Assembly: GCA_900754605.1 (NCBI GenBank) | Contig: CAAEDK010000138.1 | Span: 1-16,427, forward strand | Direction of reading: 5' to 3' | From: an uncultured Oscillospiraceae bacterium | Lineage (GTDB): Bacteria; Bacillota_A; Clostridia; Oscillospirales; Oscillospiraceae | Length of the DNA stretch: 16,427 nt | Shown: positions 1-6,884 of the stretch, piece after piece | Layout of the letters: the number at the start of each line of letters is the position of its first letter | Numbering within the stretch: the first letter of the stretch is position 1 | Position numbers and translations under genes: made by a program | The notes under the pieces: generated by a model | What the model saw: the letters and a program-made list of their open reading frames with translations, nothing else | Databases searched by the model: none | What the model was told of the DNA's origin: nothing

Positions 1-35
1 AGTTCATGTGAACTTCCAGCCCAGACGAAAAGAAA

Positions 36-572
36 TTAACTAGAAGGGATGCGTGTAAGGGTTTCGGTTTCGGAGGTGTGCTGCCCATCAGAAGAGAGAT
101 CGATCAGACCGTGGACAAATCCATCCATGCGTGGGGAAAGGATCTCGCCTCCGACTACAGTGGTACGGTAGAGCATAAGGTTTGCCTGTACGCCGGACTC
201 TCCCGTTGGGTAGTTGGTGACTTCATAGGTGTAGCGCCGGATCCTCCGGCCAGCATACTGCTCTAAATCAAAGCCTTGGGCGGTCTGGAGAGCCAGATAA
301 CAGCGGTAACTTTCATCCATTTCTTCCGGGATGCGGATCTCCTCCACGGCCAGAGGCTCCTCTGTGACCTGCCAACCGCAGCCGTTGAGATAAGTGACCC
401 GATCTGCGTTGGTCCGAATTCCTTTGGAACTGGGGAGAGCGGCGGAAGCGGCTGCCGCCTGATAGCCGGCAGGGGTCAGATTCAGCGCCAGTGCGGCGCA
501 GCATAACAGTGCGGCGGCAGCTGCACCAATGGCCAGCTTTCTCCTGGGCAGCTTGGCAGTCATAATCAACAC
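36..572 (-). CDS. DUF4830-like secreted or membrane-anchored protein
   Basis: 178 residues. Residues 9-12 are basic (RRK) and are followed by a hydrophobic stretch at about 13-31 (AIGAAAAALLCCAALALNL), so the protein is probably exported or anchored by an uncleaved signal. The rest is a small soluble domain with a GWQV-xEEP-xxVEEIRIPEEMDESY segment and an RRYTYEVTNYPTG segment. That pattern matches my memory of DUF4830, a family of unknown function common in Clostridia; this was not checked by a search. The start chosen is GTG at 572, because GGAAGGAG (complement of 582-589) lies 9 bases upstream. The in-frame ATG at 563 would leave 18 bases. It is divergent from the pseudouridine synthase gene, with about 180 bp between them. 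I see no convincing promoter for it on this strand, and no function can be assigned. Confidence 0.72.
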   Translation of the reverse strand: MLIMTAKLPRRKLAIGAAAAALLCCAALALNLTPAGYQAAAASAALPSSKGIRTNADRVTYLNGCGWQVTEEPLAVEEIRIPEEMDESYRCYLALQTAQGFDLEQYAGRRIRRYTYEVTNYPTGESGVQANLMLYRTTVVGGEILSPRMDGFVHGLIDLSSDGQHTSETETLTRIPSS

Positions 573-660
573 AGTGCATTTCTCCTTCCCATCCTGGCTG
601 CTCCATATCTATGTAGACTGAGGCGCAGGTATGCCAGGACGAAGGCAGAACAAAAAAGTG

Positions 661-689
661 TTGAACTTGTCCGGAGTTTTTGGTACAAT
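661..689 (+). promoter_or_regulatory. Sigma-A promoter of the pseudouridine synthase gene
   Basis: TTGAAC (661-666), a 17-base spacer, then TACAAT (684-689). Transcription should begin near 696. An in-frame ATG at 696 would therefore sit at the very 5' end of the mRNA with no ribosome site, which supports the downstream GTG at 753 as the true start. Confidence 0.75.
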
Positions 690-752
690 AAAAAAATGTG
701 CAAAAAGACCGGGGAAGGAGCTAAATTACCCGGAGGAGAGGAGCGGAGCGAG

Positions 753-1469
753 GTGGCTCTGGAGCGTCTGGATAAGCTGCTGGCCTCTACGGGCCACTGG
801 TCCCGGAAAGAGGTCAAAGACCTGATCCGACAGGGCAGGATCCTGGTCAATGGGCATCCTGCGCTCCGCCCGGAAGAGAAGTGGGATCCTATGGAGACGG
901 AATTGACAGTGGACGGGCAAAAAGTGGACTGTGCCCCCTTCACCTATCTCATGCTCCATAAGCCGGCGGGTCTACTGTCCGCTACAGAGGACCGGAATCA
1001 GCGCACGGTACTGGATCTTCTGCCGGAATATTTGCGCCGTCGGAGTCTGTTTCCAGTCGGGCGGCTGGATAAGGATACTGAGGGACTGCTTCTCCTTACT
1101 GATGACGGCCCACTGGGTCATGCGCTGCTCTCCCCAAAGCGTCATGTTGATAAGGTGTATCTGGCCCATGTAGACGGCACAGTGGACCAGGATGATGTGG
1201 AGGCCCTGGCGCAGGGCATGGTGCTGGGAGACGGACTGCACTGTCTGCCTGCCGGGCTGGAGCCTCTGGAGGATGGAAGGACTTGCTTAGTCACCCTGCG
1301 GGAGGGTAAGTACCACCAGGTGAAGCGGATGATGGCTGCCCGGGGAAAGCCGGTGACCTATCTCAAGCGGCTTTCCATGGGACCACTAAAGCTGGATGAG
1401 AGATTGGCTCCAGGCGAGTGGCGTCCCCTCACCCAGAAGGAAGTGCTGGCTCTGAGCAGGTTTGGATAA
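753..1469 (+). CDS. RsuA/RluB-family 16S/23S rRNA pseudouridine synthase
   Basis: 238 residues, the usual size for the RsuA/RluB/RluE/RluF family, which isomerises specific uridines of rRNA to pseudouridine in the cytoplasm. The N-terminus (ERLDKLLASTGHWSRKEVKDLIRQGRILVNG, about residues 4-34) is an S4 RNA-binding domain. The catalytic motif GRLDKDTEGLLLLTDDG begins at about residue 103, and its Asp106 is the expected nucleophile. The family's KVYLAHVDG and EGKYHQVKRM segments follow. The start is GTG 753, with AGAGGAG at 737-743 nine bases upstream; an in-frame ATG at 696 coincides with the predicted transcription start and was rejected. It is a single gene with its own promoter at 661-689. 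Whether the target is 16S U516 (RsuA) or a 23S site (RluB) cannot be told from the sequence, so no symbol is given. Confidence 0.93.
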   Translation: MALERLDKLLASTGHWSRKEVKDLIRQGRILVNGHPALRPEEKWDPMETELTVDGQKVDCAPFTYLMLHKPAGLLSATEDRNQRTVLDLLPEYLRRRSLFPVGRLDKDTEGLLLLTDDGPLGHALLSPKRHVDKVYLAHVDGTVDQDDVEALAQGMVLGDGLHCLPAGLEPLEDGRTCLVTLREGKYHQVKRMMAARGKPVTYLKRLSMGPLKLDERLAPGEWRPLTQKEVLALSRFG

Positions 1470-1518
1470 GAAAAGACTCTGGTTTTGGTTGTTTTCCACA
1501 AAAAATTTAAAAAACCTC

Positions 1519-1548
1519 TTGCCAAACCGGCGGGTGAACCGTTATAAT
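1519..1548 (+). promoter_or_regulatory. Sigma-A promoter of the CdaR/PucR-like regulator gene
   Basis: TTGCCA (1519-1524), an 18-base spacer, then TATAAT (1543-1548). The predicted start near 1555 leaves a leader of about 138 bases before the GTG start at 1693, which is long for a simple regulator gene. Confidence 0.72.
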
Positions 1549-1610
1549 GTCAATAGTATGTTGTGTGCTGCAGGACGGATGTGTCTATAAGGCTCATCCA
1601 GGAGAGAAGT

Positions 1611-1640
1611 ATGAACAGACCAGGGCTGTGCCCTGCATAA
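1611..1640 (+). other. Possible 9-codon leader ORF with overlapping hairpin
   Basis: In the leader of the regulator gene, AGGAGAG (1600-1606) precedes ATG at 1611, which opens a nine-residue frame (MNRPGLCPA) closed by tandem TAA codons. A perfect 6-bp hairpin (CAGGGC-TGT-GCCCTG, about 1621-1635) lies inside the frame. This may be a regulatory upstream ORF or chance; nothing else supports translation. Confidence 0.25.
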
Positions 1641-1692
1641 TAAACAAAAAACACGGATTCAGATGTGAGAAATAACTTGGGAGGGATCAAAC

Positions 1693-2784
1693 GTGTCCAG
1701 CAGGATGTTTCAGGGAGTCGTACTCCAAATGAAGGACAGTATCGACCGTACAGTAGGAGTGATCGACGCGGACGGAGTCGTGGTGGCGTGCAGCGAGCTG
1801 ACGTGCATCGGCGAGCACTGGTCCGGGGCTGTGGCTGCTGTCAATTCTGCGGATCATGCCGCCGCTCATTTTGAGGGTAAGACCTTCCGGCCTCTGGCGG
1901 GCTGGGGCGCCCAGTTCGACTACGCTGCGTTTGTGCAGGGCGAGGATGAGGCGGCCACCGCTCTGTGCGCGATGGCGGTAGTGGCCTTCAACGGTGCTAA
2001 GGCCTATTATGAGGAGAAGCACGACAAGGCTACTTTTGTGAAGAATATCATCTCGGATAATATTCTGCTGGGGGATATCTATACCCAGGCTAAGGAACTG
2101 CATTTCGTCTCTGAAGCCCCTCGGGCTGCCTTCCTGGTGCGGCAGCTGGGTCCTGCTGATGTAAGCACCATCGATGTGATCCAGAATCTTTTCCCGGACA
2201 AGCAGGTGGACTTCGTCATCTCTATCAATGAGACCGATGTGGCTCTCATCAAGCAGCTGTCTGAGGGAGCGGATGCGAAGGAACTTCAGCGCATTGCCAA
2301 ACAAATTGCCACCGCTGTTACCCAGGAACTGGGGATCAAGGTGGTCATTGGTATCGGCACAGTGGTCAACCATATCCGGGATCTGGCCCGGGCTTATAAG
2401 GAAGCTGGTGTGGCCATCGATGTGGGCAAGGTGTTCGATACAGAAAAGACAGTCATCAACTATGAGAATTTGGGTATTGGCCGCCTGATTTATCAGCTGC
2501 CTACCATCCTGTGTCAGATGTTCCTTCAAGAGGTCTTTAAGAAGAACCCCATCGATGCGCTGGACCAGGAGACCCTGCTCACCATCAATAAGTTCTTTGA
2601 GAACAACCTGAATGTGTCCGAGACGGCGCGTAAGCTGTTCGTCCACCGGAACACCTTGGTCTACCGTCTGGAGAAGATCAAGAAACTCACAGGGCTGGAT
2701 TTGCGGGAATTTGACGACGCCATCACCTTTAAGGTGGCATTGATGGTCAAAAAGTACCTGATTTCCCGGGGGATTGAATCCTGA
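1693..2784 (+). CDS. CdaR/PucR-family transcriptional regulator
   Basis: 363 residues. The C-terminal helix-turn-helix (about 306-330, LNVSETARKLFVHRNTLVYRLEKI) is the signature of the PucR/CdaR HTH_30 family: long helices followed by HRNTLxYRLxKI and then LxDxxTF-type helices. The middle part (about 150-270) fits the CdaR GGDEF-like domain. The first 60 residues (DRTVGVIDADGVVVACSE) look like the small-molecule sensing domain of sugar-diacid regulators. Family members usually sense a metabolite and activate nearby genes. No catabolic gene is adjacent here, so the ligand and targets are unknown. The start is GTG 1693 with GGGAGGG (1679-1685) seven bases upstream. It has its own promoter (1519-1548) and terminator (2801-2836), so it is monocistronic. 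Confidence 0.88.
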   Translation: MSSRMFQGVVLQMKDSIDRTVGVIDADGVVVACSELTCIGEHWSGAVAAVNSADHAAAHFEGKTFRPLAGWGAQFDYAAFVQGEDEAATALCAMAVVAFNGAKAYYEEKHDKATFVKNIISDNILLGDIYTQAKELHFVSEAPRAAFLVRQLGPADVSTIDVIQNLFPDKQVDFVISINETDVALIKQLSEGADAKELQRIAKQIATAVTQELGIKVVIGIGTVVNHIRDLARAYKEAGVAIDVGKVFDTEKTVINYENLGIGRLIYQLPTILCQMFLQEVFKKNPIDALDQETLLTINKFFENNLNVSETARKLFVHRNTLVYRLEKIKKLTGLDLREFDDAITFKVALMVKKYLISRGIES

Positions 2785-2800
2785 TTGGACGAGATACGGG

Positions 2801-2836
2801 GCCTCCGTCTGCCGAAAGGCGGACGGAGGCTTTTTT
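2801..2836 (+). terminator. Intrinsic terminator after the CdaR-like gene
   Basis: A 13-bp stem (GCCTCCGTCTGCC pairing with GGCGGACGGAGGC, one G-U pair), a GAAA tetraloop, then TTTTTT. It begins 16 bases after the stop codon. Confidence 0.93.
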
Positions 2837-2916
2837 GTCTTGTGCCATCTTTTTTTCCTGCTGATAGGTCTCCATCTTGGCAGCAAAAAAAGGTGACATA
2901 AAACCGAAAATTCCCA

Positions 2917-2950
2917 TTGACAAGGATAGGTTACGGGTGTAACCTAATAT
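2917..2950 (+). promoter_or_regulatory. Promoter-like region with a perfect operator dyad upstream of ftsE
   Basis: A consensus TTGACA (2917-2922) is followed by a perfect 8-bp inverted repeat, TAGGTTAC-GGGT-GTAACCTA (2927-2946), and then by AT-rich -10-like sequence (TAATAT, 2945-2950). The distance from TTGACA to the best -10 is 20-22 bases, which is too long for a constitutive promoter. The dyad fills the spacer, as in promoters twisted by MerR-type activators. The arms also resemble DtxR/IdeR half-sites (TAGGTTA) and the CopY/BlaI core (TACANNTGTA, one mismatch), but the spacing fits neither cleanly. It presumably controls ftsEX. Confidence 0.5.
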
Positions 2951-3035
2951 AAACTAAGTGTCGGAAAAATCCGGCCTGGAACAGTGATATGCCTTGTACG
3001 CCACAGGAAAAGGAAATTGGTGAGGATATACATAC

Positions 3036-3725
3036 ATGATACGATTTATCGATGTTTATAAAGAATATGACAACGGAACCAAGGCCCTAAAGGGGATCAA
3101 CCTCCGCATCGATGATGGAGAGTTTGTCTTTTTGGTGGGCCCCTCCGGATCTGGAAAGTCTACAATCATTAAACTGATCACTGGCGAAATTGCTCTGACC
3201 CAAGGAAAGCTGATGGTCAACGGGTATAGTCTAAATAACATTAGTCCGCGACAAGTGCCTCTGATGCGGCGGACTCTGGGAATCATTTTTCAGGACTTCC
3301 GCTTAATCGACAAAAAGACTGTGTACGAAAATCTGGCTTTTGCTATGCGGGCTATTGGGGCATCCAGCCGGGATCTGAAGCGGCGTATTCCCTATGTTCT
3401 CCAGTTGGTTGGGCTGGAGCAGAAGGCAGACCGATATCCAGGCCAACTATCCGGTGGGGAGCAGCAGCGCGTGGCCATTGCTCGGGCGCTGGTGAACAAC
3501 CCCAATATGATTATTGCTGACGAACCTACGGGAAATCTGGATCCCAGCCGCTCTTTAGAGATTATGATGCTGCTGGAGCGGATCAATGAACTGGGTACTA
3601 CAGTGTTGGTTGTGACCCACGAGAAGAATCTGGTCAACCGCTTTGCCAAGCGGGTAGTGGCAATCGAGGAAGGACGTATCATCAGCGACGAGACAGGCGG
3701 GTATTATAATGGCGAAAAAATTTGA
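3036..3725 (+). CDS. ftsE: Cell division ATP-binding protein FtsE
   Basis: 229 residues, the normal FtsE length. It is the cytoplasmic ATPase of the FtsEX ABC-type complex, which does not transport but transmits ATP-driven movement to cell-wall hydrolases outside the membrane. Visible motifs: Walker A GPSGSGKST (35-43), Q-loop FQDFRL (85-90), signature LSGGEQQRVA (138-147), Walker B IIADEPTGNLD (159-169) and H-loop His195. The N-terminal MIRFIDVYKEYDNGTKALKGI is typical of FtsE. ATG 3036 has GAGG ten bases upstream. Its last 17 bases overlap the start of ftsX, so the two are translationally linked. The only nearby promoter candidate is the unusual dyad-containing region at 2917-2950. Confidence 0.96.
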   Translation: MIRFIDVYKEYDNGTKALKGINLRIDDGEFVFLVGPSGSGKSTIIKLITGEIALTQGKLMVNGYSLNNISPRQVPLMRRTLGIIFQDFRLIDKKTVYENLAFAMRAIGASSRDLKRRIPYVLQLVGLEQKADRYPGQLSGGEQQRVAIARALVNNPNMIIADEPTGNLDPSRSLEIMMLLERINELGTTVLVVTHEKNLVNRFAKRVVAIEEGRIISDETGGYYNGEKI

Positions 3726-4599
3726 TATACAGTACTATTTTAGTGAAGGATTTCACTCTATCTTTACACATGGCTTTATGTCCTTTGCCGCCGTGTGCAT
3801 GATCGTGGCTTGTCTGCTCATTATGGGTTCGTTTACCCTGGTAGCAGTGAACTTGGACAACATGTTGGGGGATCTGGAAGCAGAGAACGAGTTTCTGGCC
3901 TATGTAGATGAGACTTACACAGAAGAGCAGGCGCGGGATATGAAGAGTCAGATCGAGGCCATCCCCAATGTCTCACAGGTGACCTTCGTCACCCGGGCAG
4001 AGGCTCTGGATGATTTCCGGGCGGGCCGGGAGAGCAACGAGCTGTTGGCCGATCTGCCCGATGAGGTGCTCCGGGATCGGTTTCGCATCCATGTACAGGA
4101 TATCAAACAGCTAAGAGCGACCTCAGAGCAGGTGCAGAAGATCACCGGTGTGGCTGATGTGAACGCGGCCTATGATATTGCGCAGGGATTTGTCCTGGTG
4201 CGTAACATCGCCACGGGCGTGGCAGTTGTTTTGGTGGCAATGCTGGCCGTAGTGTCCTTGTTTATCATCGCCAATACCATTAAGCTGGCTTTCTTCTACC
4301 GCCGGGAGGAGATTGCCATTATGAAGATGTGCGGGGCCACCAATTCCTTTATTCGTTGGCCTTTTATTGTGGAAGGAATGCTGCTGGGGCTGACTGGGGC
4401 GCTGGTGGCTTTCTTGCTCCAGTGGGCGGTATATGAGTTGGTGGGAAGGGCTGTGATCCAGTCCAATGGGTTATCTCTGCTGACCATCCTGCCCTTCCAG
4501 AGTATGATCGCTCATATCTTGCCGGTGTTTGTCGGTGCGGGTCTGTTTATCGGCGTGGTGGGCTCGGTGCTGGCCATCCGGAAGTTTTTACAGGTTTAA
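3709..4599 (+). CDS. ftsX: Cell division permease-like protein FtsX
   Basis: 296 residues. One membrane helix lies near the N-terminus (about 24-46). It is followed by an extracellular domain (about 48-165, the part that contacts the hydrolase in other species) and then three C-terminal helices. The FtsX hallmark follows the second helix: FFYRREEIAIMKMCGATNSFIRWPF-xxEGM. This is the complete four-helix topology. ATG 3709 lies inside ftsE, overlapping it by 17 bases. The downstream peptide gene and secreted M23 peptidase follow at 18 and 10 bases, which supports a single operon in which FtsEX controls the peptidase. Nothing appears truncated. Confidence 0.95.
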   Translation: MAKKFDIQYYFSEGFHSIFTHGFMSFAAVCMIVACLLIMGSFTLVAVNLDNMLGDLEAENEFLAYVDETYTEEQARDMKSQIEAIPNVSQVTFVTRAEALDDFRAGRESNELLADLPDEVLRDRFRIHVQDIKQLRATSEQVQKITGVADVNAAYDIAQGFVLVRNIATGVAVVLVAMLAVVSLFIIANTIKLAFFYRREEIAIMKMCGATNSFIRWPFIVEGMLLGLTGALVAFLLQWAVYELVGRAVIQSNGLSLLTILPFQSMIAHILPVFVGAGLFIGVVGSVLAIRKFLQV

Positions 4600-4617
4600 G
4601 CGGGAAAGGAGCTTATG

Positions 4618-4716
4618 ATGGGACCCAAAAAACAGAAAAAGCTGATGGCCTTGATGGCGGGGATCATGGCAGCCCTGATGATCCTGCCTATGATTGCCAA
4701 CATCTTTGTGCGCTGA
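4618..4716 (+). CDS. 32-residue single-pass membrane peptide in the ftsEX operon
   Basis: This short gene lies between ftsX and the M23 peptidase gene. AAAGGAG (4605-4611) sits six bases before ATG 4618; another ATG at 4615 would leave only three. The product starts with a basic head (MGPKKQKK) and continues as one methionine-rich hydrophobic helix (LMALMAGIMAALMILPMIANIF) with a short VR tail, giving a predicted N-in single-pass protein. Its stop TGA (4714-4716) overlaps the GAGGTG ribosome site of the next gene, so translation is probably coupled. I recognise no family. The ribosome site, the tight spacing and the well-formed helix argue that it is real. By context it may modulate or stabilise FtsEX or its hydrolase, but that is inference. 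Confidence 0.62.
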   Translation: MGPKKQKKLMALMAGIMAALMILPMIANIFVR

Positions 4717-4726
4717 GGTGGCAGAG

Positions 4727-5962
4727 ATGGAAACGCGAAAGAAGGGGCAGGTGCGGCGCTGGCTGATCCGCCTGTGTTCTGCGGCACTGGTGGCGCTGAT
4801 GGTGCTGCCCGTTCTGCCTGATGCAGTTGTCCTTCCGGCCTCTGCTGTGACGCAGGCGGAAATCAACCAGATGAAAAAGGATGCGGCTGCCTTAAAGAGC
4901 CAAAGGGCAGAACTGCAAAAGAAGCTGAAGGCTATCCAAGCGGATAAGAGCAAGGCTTTGGATCAGAAGGCCTTGCTGGAGCAGCAGATCAATGCGACCC
5001 AAGCGGAAATCAACAATATTGCGGCTCAGATCACTCAGTATGATCAGCTCATTGCCCAGAAGGCGGAGGAGTTGGCGGTAACCGAGGAGAAGGAGCGCGG
5101 GCAATACGAACTGTTTTGCAAGCGGGTCCGGGAGATGGAGGAGCAGGGGGAAGTCTCCTATTGGTCGATCCTGTTCAGCTCTGACGATTTTTCCGACCTG
5201 CTGGACAATGCCATGATGGTGGAAGAGATCATGGACTATGACAACCAAGTGATGAATGAACTCATCGCCATTAGAGAGCAAATCGAGACGGATAAAGCAG
5301 CTCTGGAGACCGCGCGTCAGGAGCAGAAGGATGCCAAGTCGGAGCAGGAGGCGGCCAAGGCGGAACTGAAATCCCAGCAGTCCCAAGTGGACGCCCTAAT
5401 CGTAGAAATCAGCGGACAGGAGAGTCAGGTGAAGGCGGCAGAGGCCAAACTTCAAGCGGCGGCCAACGCAGCGGATGCGGAGATCCGGGCTGCAGAAAAG
5501 GAACTGGCCAGCCAGATCGCCAATGTGCCCAGTGAATCGGGCTTCCTGTGGCCCCTGCCTGGCCGGCATAATCTGTCCTCTCTATATGGAAGCCGTAAGC
5601 ACCCGGTGACTGGAAAAGCCAATAACCACACTGGAATCGATGTCCCTGCACCCTCTGGCACGTCGATTTTGGCATGCAAGAGCGGCGTGGTTACCACATC
5701 GACCTATAACAACTCTTATGGCAACTATGTAGTAGTCAGCCACAGTGACGGCACATCTACCCTGTATGCACACATGAGCCGCCGCAATGCCTCTAAGGGG
5801 CAGACTGTCTCTCAAGGGCAAGTGATTGGCTATGTGGGAACTACGGGCTCCTCCACCGGAAACCACCTCCACTTGGAGATCCGGGTGAATGGAAGCCGCC
5901 GAGATCCTATCAACTATTTTAAGAGTCTGCCTCTCACTATTTCCGGAGTTCGGATCAAGTAA
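4727..5962 (+). CDS. Secreted coiled-coil M23 (LytM-type) peptidoglycan endopeptidase
   Basis: 411 residues. The signal peptide has RRWLIR, then a hydrophobic core, ending at PASA around residue 40. A long heptad-rich coiled coil covers about 42-265 (rich in Lys, Glu, Gln and Ala), with a short break around residues 143-163 (VSYWSILFSSDDFSDLL). This is the architecture of EnvC/PcsB/CwlO partners of FtsEX. The M23 domain is about 272-400 and has all catalytic elements: HTGID (His301, Asp305), YAHM (His349) and NHLHLE (His380, His382). Unlike EnvC, which has lost its zinc site, this enzyme should cut peptide cross-links itself. ATG 4727 is chosen because GAGGTG at 4715-4720 is correctly spaced; the longer frame to a TTG at 4694 lacks a site. 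Its position behind ftsEX indicates gating by that complex. Confidence 0.92.
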   Translation: METRKKGQVRRWLIRLCSAALVALMVLPVLPDAVVLPASAVTQAEINQMKKDAAALKSQRAELQKKLKAIQADKSKALDQKALLEQQINATQAEINNIAAQITQYDQLIAQKAEELAVTEEKERGQYELFCKRVREMEEQGEVSYWSILFSSDDFSDLLDNAMMVEEIMDYDNQVMNELIAIREQIETDKAALETARQEQKDAKSEQEAAKAELKSQQSQVDALIVEISGQESQVKAAEAKLQAAANAADAEIRAAEKELASQIANVPSESGFLWPLPGRHNLSSLYGSRKHPVTGKANNHTGIDVPAPSGTSILACKSGVVTTSTYNNSYGNYVVVSHSDGTSTLYAHMSRRNASKGQTVSQGQVIGYVGTTGSSTGNHLHLEIRVNGSRRDPINYFKSLPLTISGVRIK

Positions 5963-5969
5963 ATATGAT

Positions 5970-6011
5970 CGCAGGAGCGGCCGCCCAAAGGACGGCCGCT
6001 CCTGCGTATTT
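5970..6011 (+). terminator. Strong hairpin after the M23 gene, weak U-tract
   Basis: A perfect 14-bp GC-rich stem (arms 5970-5983 and 5993-6006) with a 9-base loop begins 7 bases after the stop codon. Only TATTT follows, so termination may be partial, or the hairpin may protect the mRNA 3' end. A longer in-frame start for the next gene at 5965 would read through this hairpin and was rejected for that reason. Confidence 0.65.
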
Positions 6012-6075
6012 AGATGTGAAACCGCGGATACCAGAAGGGAAGCCAGCATATTCTTCCAGAAGAGGGGGTGAGAAG

Positions 6076-6756
6076 ATGCTTGGAGAACTGGTATACTGTT
6101 CTGGTGGAGATGGAAAACTTCGGAGACAGGAACGGTATGGTCTGACGGTGCTGCGGGTGGAGGTGCGACCAGGAGGCTGGGGGGAGGCTGGAAGGCTGAA
6201 GCGGGTGTTCCGAAGAATGTCCCGCTTTGGAGTACGGCGGGTGCTGGTACCGGGGAACTTCCGACATGGGGAACTGCTGCTTCGGTGGGGATTAGAGCCG
6301 GTGGATCCCGTTCCCTTCCTTCGAGCCTGTGCCGGCAGTCTAGCCTTGGCCGCCCTCCGCCGGGAGGGGATCATGCCCCAGCAGGGGACTGTGTCTCTCC
6401 GTGGCCGGAGAGTGGAGCGGGATATGGTCCGGGCAGCAGAATTTCTGTGTCCGCGCGTGCGGGATGTAGCAGTTGCAGCGCCGGTTGGAGGCGGAGATTT
6501 GGCCGCCTGGCTGCGGCGGGAGTTCGGCGCACCTATTCGGCCGGACAGCGGAGAAATTCCGGTTGCAGTTCGTTTTGACGGAACAGGAGCGATGGAAGGA
6601 CGGAGGGTGTTGTCTCTGTTTGGATCGGAACCCGGGCTGGCTGGGATCTGTCTGCGGGCTGCTGCTCTGGCGCCGGAAGATCAGGAAAAACTCCCTCTGA
6701 TGGCATCTCTTTGGGAGGCTGGAAGGGGGGATCGTCTGGGCCTAGAATTTACTTGA
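6076..6756 (+). CDS. Hypothetical protein, Arg/Gly-rich, unrecognised
   Basis: 226 residues from ATG 6076, which has GGGGGTGAG about five bases upstream. I do not recognise a family. The protein has no clear signal peptide and no membrane helix. It is rich in Arg and Gly, with alternating hydrophobic strands (LTVLRVEV, RRVLVPGNF, VRDVAVAAPVGGG, IPVAVRFDG) that suggest an alpha/beta cytoplasmic fold. A central helix pair (about 105-150) contains RACAGSLALAALRREG. It contains two Cys (in YCSGGDG and FLCPRV) plus others, but no CxxC zinc motif. It lies between the ftsEX-M23 operon and greA on the same strand; the hairpin at 5970-6011 may separate it from the former. Its stop TGA is part of the greA promoter TTGACA. 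Confidence 0.75.
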   Translation: MLGELVYCSGGDGKLRRQERYGLTVLRVEVRPGGWGEAGRLKRVFRRMSRFGVRRVLVPGNFRHGELLLRWGLEPVDPVPFLRACAGSLALAALRREGIMPQQGTVSLRGRRVERDMVRAAEFLCPRVRDVAVAAPVGGGDLAAWLRREFGAPIRPDSGEIPVAVRFDGTGAMEGRRVLSLFGSEPGLAGICLRAAALAPEDQEKLPLMASLWEAGRGDRLGLEFT

Positions 6757-6781
6757 CAGCCGGAAATAAAGTTACTATAAT
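6753..6781 (+). promoter_or_regulatory. Perfect-consensus sigma-A promoter for greA-lysS
   Basis: TTGACA (6753-6758), exactly 17 bases, then TATAAT (6776-6781): both hexamers match consensus fully. The -35 box contains the stop codon of the preceding gene (6754-6756). The predicted start is near 6788, leaving a leader of about 97 bases before greA. Confidence 0.9.
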
Positions 6782-6835
6782 AACACATACTGCGTGATAG
6801 CGCCCATTTTTATATTATAAGGTATATTGTCGGGA

Positions 6836-6855
6836 CCGGGAGCGCGGGCTCCCGG
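6836..6855 (+). promoter_or_regulatory. GC-rich hairpin in the greA leader
   Basis: A perfect 8-bp stem, CCGGGAGC-GCGG-GCTCCCGG, lies between the promoter and the greA start and is followed by pyrimidine-rich CTTCCCTTT. It could act as a leaky attenuator. E. coli greA is known to make short leader RNAs by early termination, but the homology of this element is only suggested. Confidence 0.5.
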
Positions 6856-6884
6856 CTTCCCTTTAGAAAGGTGTGCAAGGTTTT

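Noticed and set aside
1..14. Palindrome AGTTCA-TG-TGAACT at the window edge
   Set aside because: A single 6-bp dyad with no context on its left; it could be an operator or chance and cannot be interpreted here.
696..752. N-terminal extension of the pseudouridine synthase to ATG 696
   Set aside because: 696 coincides with the predicted transcription start and has no ribosome site; the extra residues are not part of an S4 domain.
1687..2886. Long 399-codon open frame on the minus strand
   Set aside because: It is antisense to the clear CdaR/PucR gene and crosses its terminator; the product is His/Leu/Gln-rich with no domain, as expected from the opposite strand of a gene.
5965..6075. N-terminal extension of the 6076 gene
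   Set aside because: It would begin in the 14-bp hairpin after the M23 gene and has no ribosome site; ATG 6076 has a good one.
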